From Nitrospirota bacterium (GTDB lineage: Bacteria > Nitrospirota > Thermodesulfovibrionia > Thermodesulfovibrionales > JdFR-85): DNA of 28,639 nt. Location of the stretch: the NCBI GenBank assembly GCA_013152195.1, contig JAADGU010000077.1:1-28639 (forward strand). The letters run 5' to 3'. Of the stretch, positions 22,538 to 28,639 are shown piece by piece. Below the pieces are notes generated by a model. That model saw only the letters and a program-made list of their open reading frames with translations, made no database searches and had not been told where the DNA came from. Both the position numbers and the translations under genes were made by a program. Every line of letters begins with the position of its first letter. The first letter of the stretch is position 1.

Positions 22538-25500
22538 GTCTGCACCTCCTTGTCATGCCTTCCAATAACCCTCCGCAGAAAGAGCCTGAGGGTCTCGGAA
22601 AGTTCATACTCAACCGGAACAATAAGCAGTGTAAGCAGTGTAGCGCTTGAAAGCCCTGTTACGAATGCAGTGGCCATGGGCGCCCACGCAACAGACTTGC
22701 TCGGAATACCTATCGCCATCGGCAGGAGCCCCAGCATGGTGGTGACTGTAGTGATAAGCACCGGGCGCATCCTGACACTGCACGCCTCTATTACGGCCTC
22801 CCGCAGGGGGGTCCCGGCCCGCCTCCTCCTGTTCATAAAGTCTATGAGTATGAGGGAGTCGTTGACTGCAACGCCTGCCAGGCCGACAACAGCAAGAAAG
22901 CTCCCGATCGTGAAGGTCGATCTGGTAATGAACATCCCGAAAACAACTCCTATAAGGGCAAAGGCAACAGCAGAGATGATGATTACGGGCTGGAAATAAT
23001 CCTTGAACTGGGAGGAGAGCACCATGTATATACAGAGCACGGCGATGAAAAAAGCAAAGACCAGGGAGGTATATGCCCGCTTTGTGGACTCAAACTCACC
23101 GCCGAAGCTTATGGTGACCCCCGGATGCTCTCCGGCAATATTTTCGAAGAATCCCTTGACAAGCACCTGCACCCGGCTTGGGGAGAGGTTTGACCCTGCC
23201 TTGATGTCCGAGGAGATGGTTATGGTCGGTTTTCCGTTGTATCTGGTCCTTATTGTTGGTTCGTTCAGGTACTTCATCTCAACAAGATCTCCGAGAAGCA
23301 CAGGCGAGGAGCTGCTCTCAATTACAGGTACGTCCAGTATGTCGGCGGGCACGGAGATGCCGGTCCCCCTGTTGTTGCCCGGGTCATCAGCCCTTGCAAG
23401 CCGCACCAGGAGGTCCACCTCCTCACCCCTGCTTCTGTATTCACCTGCGTATCTGCCGTTTAACGCGCCTGCCACAAGTGAAGTTGCAGCCCGGGGAGTG
23501 AGACCGTATTCAAAGACCGCCTCCTGCCTGGGGATGTATTTGACCACCCTCTGACTCGTTGCCCTGTTGTCCTCAAGGCCCTGCAGGCCTGAAAACTCCT
23601 CACCTGATCCGAGATATCGCTTCAGGGCGTCTGCAGCCCTTACCACTTCGTCCATGGTATTACCGGAGATCCTGATGTTAACGGCCTTTCCGGTTGGCGG
23701 CCCCGTGTTTTCCGGGAAGACTTTCAGGTAGGGTTTCAGTCCGGAATCACCGTATTTCCGGTCAATAAAGTCGTTCACCTTTTCCCGGATATAATCAAGA
23801 TGGAGCATCAGGTCGTTGCCGGGATTTTCGGGAAAATCCCTCTCTTTCTCCTCTGGCAGGGTCACTACCACCTGCCCGTAGCGATGGCCTGAGTGGAGTG
23901 AATAGTCTTCATCCTCGTAGAACCCGGCTGCCCCTGATGTTGCAAGGGCCTGTTTACTGCCCATTGACACGATAAACCGCGACAGATCCCTCACCACGGC
24001 ATCCGTCCTCTCTATGGATGTGCCCGCAGGCATGATGACGGCAAGGTGGTACCTGAAGTAACTGCCGGGGAAAAACTTTACATTGATAAGGGGCACAATA
24101 CCGGTAACGGAAAGACCGAGGATCAGGAGTGCGAGCAGAAAAATCCCCGAAACAGTCACCATGGTTGCAGCCTTGTGCTCAAGGAGTATATCGAGGATCC
24201 TCCGGTAGAGCCCCCAGAGGGGGGAGAATATAGCTGAGGTGAGGTGGTGAGAATGGCCTTCATTATCTGCTGCAGGGCGCACTATTCTTTTCGGGCCCCA
24301 GTCGAGTATATGTATGGGCAGGATAAAAAGCGCCTCAAAGAGTGAGGCCGCAAGGGCATAGGATACGGCCTTTGGTATGACGCTGAAAAAATCCCCTGTA
24401 CTGCCGGTCATGATCAGCATGGGGACAAAGGCGAGTATGGTTGTGAGTGACGAACTGATGACCGGCAGCATCACCTCTGAGACCCCGTCTATCACCGCCT
24501 CTTTGGGGGCTTTGCCCATCTGCATATGGCGGTATATATTCTCCAGTATGATTACTGCATCGTCAACGATAATACCGGAGACGAGGACGAAAGAGAAGAG
24601 GCTTATCGTGTTGATGGATTGACCGGTTACTTTAATAAGTATGATTGCACAGAGAAAAGAGAAGGGGATGCCGATTGCGGTCAGCATGGCGTTTCTGAAT
24701 CCGAGGGTAATCCAGAGCACTATGGTTACAAGGACCATGCCAAACAGCATGTTGCCGCTGAGGGTCCTGACCGAATCCTTTATCTCGATGGTTGAGTCAT
24801 TTGTAAACTCAATGGTGACACCGTCCTTGCCATGGGTCTCTTCAAAACGCCGGGAGAGGTCCTTGACCGCCTCGGCAATCCTGATCGAGTTGCCGCTGTC
24901 CTCCTTTTTAACGAGAAGTCTCAAGGTATTGAGCCCATTGGTAGAGGAGATCACATCCGGATCCCGGTAACTTATCGCGGCACTTGTTACAAGGTCTCCC
25001 ACGCGGAGGAAGTTTGCATCTCCGTCACGTCGCACAACAACATCCAGCACCTCCTGCTGGGAGGAAAGCCTGCTGCCCGCCTCAAGCATAAACTCGGTGC
25101 TGCCCTCCCTGAACCTCCCTGTGGGTATCTTTGTGTTGGCTGACCCGACTGCCTCTGCCACCTCGTCAAAAGTAATGCCGGACCGACGCAGTTTTACGGG
25201 GTCCAGGGAGACATGGAACTCCTTTTCGTATTCCCCTGAAAGTGTCACCTCCCGCACACCCGGAATACCGAGTATGCCTGCCTTGAGCTCCCCGGCCAGG
25301 AGTTTCAGGCTCCTGTTCGGGATATCCCCCACTATGTTTACGGCAACAACCGGCATCCACATCTGGGTGTCGGCATACAGGAAGAGGGGTTCATCAACTT
25401 CAGGGGGCAACTCGTTCTTGATGTTCAATACCCTGAATCTCAATTCATCATAGAGGGCCCTGTAATCAGTGTCGTCAATGAACTTTACTTCTATGGTGGA

Positions 25501-25767
25501 ATAGTTTCGCAGTGACCTCGACTGGACATACTCAACGTTTTTAATCCCGTCCAGGGCGTCTTCTATCCTGCTGGTGACCAGGCTTTCCACATCATCCGCC
25601 GAGGCACCGTAATAGACCGTGGTTATAAAGACCCTCCCCATATCAACGGGCGGCATATTCTCCACAGGTGTGGTAAAGAGGCTGAAGATTCCCGCCACAA
25701 TAAAGAGGACAAATACGATATTGAGGAAGACCGCCTGTCGAATCGTATAGCGGACGACCCTCTTCAT
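22534..25767 (-). CDS. RND-family efflux permease (AcrB/MdtB-like)
   Basis: A 1077-residue inner-membrane proton-driven pump with the duplicated RND layout: TM1 at about 12-32, a large periplasmic loop, TM2-6 from about 340, a second long periplasmic loop, then TM8-12. The proton-relay pair is Asp402/Asp403 in SGIIVDDAVIILENI, which fits hydrophobe/amphiphile (HAE) pumps more than the heavy-metal class. The second half has VVGLAGVAVNDSLILIDFMN and the closing TLLIVPVEYEL. The substrate cannot be predicted. Its start overlaps the adaptor's stop as ATGA, and its stop overlaps the tolC start by 4 nt, so the three pump components are probably translated together. Confidence 0.95.
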   Translation of the reverse strand: MKRVVRYTIRQAVFLNIVFVLFIVAGIFSLFTTPVENMPPVDMGRVFITTVYYGASADDVESLVTSRIEDALDGIKNVEYVQSRSLRNYSTIEVKFIDDTDYRALYDELRFRVLNIKNELPPEVDEPLFLYADTQMWMPVVAVNIVGDIPNRSLKLLAGELKAGILGIPGVREVTLSGEYEKEFHVSLDPVKLRRSGITFDEVAEAVGSANTKIPTGRFREGSTEFMLEAGSRLSSQQEVLDVVVRRDGDANFLRVGDLVTSAAISYRDPDVISSTNGLNTLRLLVKKEDSGNSIRIAEAVKDLSRRFEETHGKDGVTIEFTNDSTIEIKDSVRTLSGNMLFGMVLVTIVLWITLGFRNAMLTAIGIPFSFLCAIILIKVTGQSINTISLFSFVLVSGIIVDDAVIILENIYRHMQMGKAPKEAVIDGVSEVMLPVISSSLTTILAFVPMLIMTGSTGDFFSVIPKAVSYALAASLFEALFILPIHILDWGPKRIVRPAADNEGHSHHLTSAIFSPLWGLYRRILDILLEHKAATMVTVSGIFLLALLILGLSVTGIVPLINVKFFPGSYFRYHLAVIMPAGTSIERTDAVVRDLSRFIVSMGSKQALATSGAAGFYEDEDYSLHSGHRYGQVVVTLPEEKERDFPENPGNDLMLHLDYIREKVNDFIDRKYGDSGLKPYLKVFPENTGPPTGKAVNIRISGNTMDEVVRAADALKRYLGSGEEFSGLQGLEDNRATSQRVVKYIPRQEAVFEYGLTPRAATSLVAGALNGRYAGEYRSRGEEVDLLVRLARADDPGNNRGTGISVPADILDVPVIESSSSPVLLGDLVEMKYLNEPTIRTRYNGKPTITISSDIKAGSNLSPSRVQVLVKGFFENIAGEHPGVTISFGGEFESTKRAYTSLVFAFFIAVLCIYMVLSSQFKDYFQPVIIISAVAFALIGVVFGMFITRSTFTIGSFLAVVGLAGVAVNDSLILIDFMNRRRRAGTPLREAVIEACSVRMRPVLITTVTTMLGLLPMAIGIPSKSVAWAPMATAFVTGLSSATLLTLLIVPVEYELSETLRLFLRRVIGRHDKEVQT

Positions 25768-26810
25768 CTATTCCCTGCAGCAAGGAGTTCAGTGCCCGGG
25801 ACAAGGCGTTCGTCAGCCGCCACTCGCAGGTAATCACCGGATTCGCCAAGGGGTATGAGCCTTACGACCTCGCCCGTCTCCCTTACAGTCACTGTGGGGT
25901 TTTCGTATCGGCTGGTAACAGCGGCTTTGGGGATAAAGAGGCCTTCTGAGCGGATCTGCAGTGGCAGAACAAACATGAGTCCGCCCCTTCCCTGACCACG
26001 GAAATCCCGGATTGTCAACTCAACATTCAGCTTCCTTGTCTTTTCATCGAATTCAGGGTTGATCCACTTGAGAGATGCCTTAACCGGCACCCCTTCAAGT
26101 TCTGCATCAAATTTTTCAGCAAGGGACTTTATTGCTGAAAGCTCCTCACCTGATAAGGAGAACGGCACAACAAGCCCACTGTAGTCGGAGACCTCCGCAA
26201 GAGGAGTCCCCGGCTGAATAACCTCTCCAGGCTCGACCATCCGTTTTGTGACAATCCATCCCCGGGGTGCAGAGATGCTGTGGCGGAGCTTCCGCTCCGA
26301 CAGTTCTCTTAGTACAGTCCCCTGGACTGCCCTCTCCTGAGCCGTTGAATCAAGTTCAAGCCTTGCCTGCTCAAGCTCCTGGGCAGCAGCGTCCCTCTTG
26401 ACCCCTGTAGCCCTCGCCCTACTGTAAAGGGAATCAATCCTGAGGAATTCCTTTTCAAGATAGGCAACCCTCACCTGCATCCTTTTCAGTGCGATATCCA
26501 GCCTCTTTATGGACTGTTCTGTCTTCTCTATCTCAAGATCAATAAAGGTTGGCTCTATCTCTATAAAGGGTTGCTTGCCGACTGCTTGGCCCACATCATA
26601 ATTGACACTGAAAACCCTTCCCGAAACCTCTGAAGATACGGTCATGGTTCGTTCCTTCCTGGTATAACCGATCAGCCTGATATCCTTGGTTGCCCTCCTG
26701 ACGAGCAGCCTGTCTTCAGCAGGCACTGAAATATCCTTACTGTCCACCCCGGCAACGGTGACAGCGGGACAGAACAAGACAAACATCAGAAAGAAAGCAA
26801 TATAACGCAT
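25764..26810 (-). CDS. RND pump periplasmic adaptor (HlyD/AcrA family)
   Basis: A 348-residue membrane-fusion protein. The signal peptide covers residues 1-20 (ending VTVAG) and has no lipobox. A biotinyl-lipoyl half-motif (SSEVSGRVFSVNYDVGQAV) is followed by a coiled-coil hairpin at about 92-175 (IEKTEQSIKRLDIALKRMQ, then ELEQARLELDSTAQE). The second lipoyl half is ISAPRGWIVTKRMVEPGEVI. A beta-barrel and membrane-proximal domain ends the protein. It links the permease to the outer-membrane channel. A good AAGGAGAG ribosome site lies upstream, 32 nt after the mscS stop. Confidence 0.93.
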   Translation of the reverse strand: MRYIAFFLMFVLFCPAVTVAGVDSKDISVPAEDRLLVRRATKDIRLIGYTRKERTMTVSSEVSGRVFSVNYDVGQAVGKQPFIEIEPTFIDLEIEKTEQSIKRLDIALKRMQVRVAYLEKEFLRIDSLYSRARATGVKRDAAAQELEQARLELDSTAQERAVQGTVLRELSERKLRHSISAPRGWIVTKRMVEPGEVIQPGTPLAEVSDYSGLVVPFSLSGEELSAIKSLAEKFDAELEGVPVKASLKWINPEFDEKTRKLNVELTIRDFRGQGRGGLMFVLPLQIRSEGLFIPKAAVTSRYENPTVTVRETGEVVRLIPLGESGDYLRVAADERLVPGTELLAAGNR

Positions 26811-26842
26811 CGTATCTCTCCTTAAAGATTGCCCTTTTCAGC

Positions 26843-27895
26843 TCACTCTTTAGTTATAAATAATGTCTGTGTCGGATATGCAAACTCAATTCCGCGTTTC
26901 TCAAACTCTTCCTTGATCTGAAAATTAATCTCCTGCTGGATATCCATATACTTGTTGTAGTCACTGCTGAGAACATTATAGACCACCTCGAAGTTGAGAC
27001 TGAAGTCTCCGTAGGAAGCAAAATGAGCACGGTCAAAGGCAGTAAGGTCGATATTCTTTATAATCCCGGAAATAACCTTGGGGATCTCCTTCAACTCCTG
27101 CAGGCCCGTTTGATAGGTCACCCCCAGGCTGAAAACCACGCGGCGCTTGTTCATCCTCTTGTAGTTACGCACACGGGAATTGGTAAGGTCTGTATTGGAA
27201 AAGATTACCTGCTCTCCGCTGAGACTCCGGATCCGGGTGGTCTTGATACCCACATGCTCGATAGTTCCAAGGTAATCTCCAACAATAATAAAGTCACCTA
27301 TCTTGAACGGCCGGTCAAACAGTATTGCAAAGTAACTGAAGAGGTCGCCTAAAACCGTCTGGGCTGCCAGTGCGACCGCCACACCACCAATCCCCAGTCC
27401 TGCAATTACAGTGGAGATCTTAAACCCCAGGTTATCCAGGAGGAAAGTAATGGCAATTCCCCAGATAACTACGTTTATTACCGGAAGTAATCCCTTGATA
27501 CTGTATTTTCTGGTTGTATCCTCATCCTTTTTGAGCCATACGCTCTCTATCGTATAATTTACTATTGCCACCAGGAACCGGACACTGAAGATAGTGAAAA
27601 GAACTGCTATAACGATATCAAAGGCCTTGGTAAATGAGGGACCCAGTGTCAGTGTGTGTATGGAGAGATAAACCACACCGAAATAGAAGACAGGCACCAG
27701 TCTGCTCTCAACAATATTGACAAAAAAGTCGTCCAGGGTGGTGGCAGTCCTGTCAGCCCAGACCTTGAGCCGTTTTATAATGATGCGCTTTAAGACCATG
27801 ACTACAAGCACACCGATAACAAGAATCGCAAGACTGACGAGATAATCTGATATGGTGTTGCTGAAAAATGTCCGCTGCATGATATCCTCGATCAT
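26843..27895 (-). CDS. MscS-family mechanosensitive channel
   Basis: A 350-residue membrane protein with about four to five transmembrane helices. The pore helix and beta domain are typical: STVIAGLGIGGVAVALAAQT, then LGDLFSYFAILFDRPFKIGD and GTIEHVGIKTTRIRSLSGEQ. A C-terminal alpha/beta vestibule ends FEKRGIEFAYPTQTLFITKE. The family releases solutes on hypo-osmotic shock; this is a small-to-medium member with N-terminal helices beyond the minimal MscS. AGGAGGGG precedes the ATG. It heads the minus-strand unit, with only 32 nt before the adaptor gene, so it is likely co-transcribed with the RND pump. Confidence 0.93.
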   Translation of the reverse strand: MIEDIMQRTFFSNTISDYLVSLAILVIGVLVVMVLKRIIIKRLKVWADRTATTLDDFFVNIVESRLVPVFYFGVVYLSIHTLTLGPSFTKAFDIVIAVLFTIFSVRFLVAIVNYTIESVWLKKDEDTTRKYSIKGLLPVINVVIWGIAITFLLDNLGFKISTVIAGLGIGGVAVALAAQTVLGDLFSYFAILFDRPFKIGDFIIVGDYLGTIEHVGIKTTRIRSLSGEQVIFSNTDLTNSRVRNYKRMNKRRVVFSLGVTYQTGLQELKEIPKVISGIIKNIDLTAFDRAHFASYGDFSLNFEVVYNVLSSDYNKYMDIQQEINFQIKEEFEKRGIEFAYPTQTLFITKE

Positions 27896-27937
27896 ACTAA
27901 CCCCTCCTGACTTTCAGACTGTAAGGTTTATAAAAAC

Positions 27938-27962
27938 CGGGGTATCCATCCATAAAACCCCG
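27938..27962 (-). promoter_or_regulatory. Hairpin in the mscS leader
   Basis: On the minus strand CGGGGT and ACCCCG pair around a 13-nt loop and are followed by GTTTTTAT, a weak terminator-like shape inside the presumed 5' leader of the mscS operon. It might be an attenuator or chance. Confidence 0.25.
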
Positions 27963-28052
27963 CAATAATATTTGAAATAAATAATAACACTTAACCCCCC
28001 TTTTTAAGAAGTGCAGCGGCAGCCCTCCAGGAAGTTATTGATAACAGGCCTT

Positions 28053-28093
28053 GTTGTATTATTACAACCAATGCCCTTAATGTATGATATAAT
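28053..28093 (+). promoter_or_regulatory. pgi promoter with overlapping palindrome
   Basis: TATAAT at 28088-28093, with the -35 position falling at the edge of a perfect palindrome GTTGTA-TTAT-TACAAC (28053-28068). The palindrome may be a repressor operator. Confidence 0.4.
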
Positions 28094-28161
28094 GCTTAAT
28101 AACAGATTGCTCTGTCCCGGTCAGGCTTGGGAGAGACTATCATCTTTTTGGGGAGGAACTC

Positions 28162-28639
28162 ATGATCTCACTTAATTTTGCAAATGTAATGGAAGAGGTT
28201 ATAGGGGAAAAGGGTCTGTCTGAAAGGGAAATCGAGGCTCTAAGAAGCAAGGGGCAGGAAGCCCTTGGGCAGCTGGTGCAGAGAAAGTGGCCGGAGCTGG
28301 CCTTCCTTGACCTCCCTGACGGAGATACGGAAAAGATAAAGGAAATTGCTCTAAAGATAAAGGATGACTCGGAGTTTTTTCTTTTACTCGGGATAGGGGG
28401 ATCAGCCCTGGGACCGAAGGCCATCCTTGAAGCCCTGAGTCCATTCCACAACCTCAGAAAAACCCCAAAGGTCTTTATCTATGACAACGTCGACCCCAGA
28501 ACCCTTTCAGGCATCCTCTCCATAGCTGACCTCAAAAAGACGACTGTAAACGTGATTACAAAATCCGGCAGCACTGCCGAGACCGTTGCCTCCTTTATGA
28601 TACTCTGGGAAGAGATGGAAAAGGTTCTCGGCAAAAAGA
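28162..28639 (+). CDS. pgi: Glucose-6-phosphate isomerase, N-terminal part (cut by window end)
   Basis: Interconverts glucose-6-phosphate and fructose-6-phosphate. Only about 159 codons are in the window, and the frame is still open at the end. The ATG at 28162 follows a GGGGAGG ribosome site. The phosphosugar-binding SIS-type features are present: FFLLLGIGGSALGPKAILEA, VDPRTLSGIL, and VITKSGSTAETVASFMIL, the pgi signature region. The short N-terminus before the GIGGS loop matches the compact bacterial/thermophile type rather than the longer E. coli enzyme. Divergent from mscS. Confidence 0.92.
   Translation, partial: MISLNFANVMEEVIGEKGLSEREIEALRSKGQEALGQLVQRKWPELAFLDLPDGDTEKIKEIALKIKDDSEFFLLLGIGGSALGPKAILEALSPFHNLRKTPKVFIYDNVDPRTLSGILSIADLKKTTVNVITKSGSTAETVASFMILWEEMEKVLGKK

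Noticed and set aside
1..28639. CRISPR arrays, tRNA or rRNA genes, prophage or complete insertion sequences
   Set aside because: No regularly spaced repeats, cloverleaf-like segments, rRNA signatures, transposases or integrases were found on either strand.

Overview
The window comes from a Gram-negative (diderm) bacterium. Evidence is the TolC-type outer-membrane channel, the RND tripartite pump, a periplasmic MauG-like dihaem cytochrome and a lipobox lipoprotein. The split atpB-atpE pair, the Geobacter-like c subunit, the 4Fe-4S-type PurF and the FmdB/LysM/YycJ set fit an anaerobic or microaerophilic lineage such as Nitrospirota or Desulfobacterota. That placement is inference from protein style; no rRNA or tRNA gene is visible.

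Positions 1-5.8 kb look like accessory DNA: a rhodanese gene bracketed by a short inverted motif, a Phd-ParE toxin-antitoxin pair, a decayed HigB-like toxin remnant, a MauG/CcpA dihaem peroxidase, a 734-base non-coding stretch with palindromic repeat traces, and a two-gene RiPP locus. The RiPP locus is the most interesting item. A 92-residue precursor carries a central CXXXCXXXCXXXCXXC block, and a 475-residue radical SAM/SPASM maturase follows it. The precursor gene lies inside a perfect 14-bp inverted repeat, and no exporter, protease or immunity gene is adjacent.

Positions 5.8-21.3 kb are mostly housekeeping: a YycJ-type metallohydrolase, a CARDB-like lipoprotein, ligA with an apparent single-base frameshift, dinG, a Mth938/DUF498 protein, purF, atpBE with a clear sigma70 promoter and intrinsic terminator, a glyoxalase II-like hydrolase, a LysM protein, a phoB-phoR type two-component pair (the kinase has no ordinary start codon), an FmdB zinc ribbon, a receiver-Fis regulator and tgt.

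Positions 21.3-27.9 kb are a minus-strand operon, mscS - adaptor - RND pump - tolC, with 4-nt overlaps between the three pump genes; tgt lies just downstream on the same strand. The window ends inside pgi on the plus strand.

A recurring feature is a -10-like hexamer 5-7 nt before a start codon that has no Shine-Dalgarno sequence (dinG, the DUF498 gene, tgt), which suggests leaderless mRNAs.
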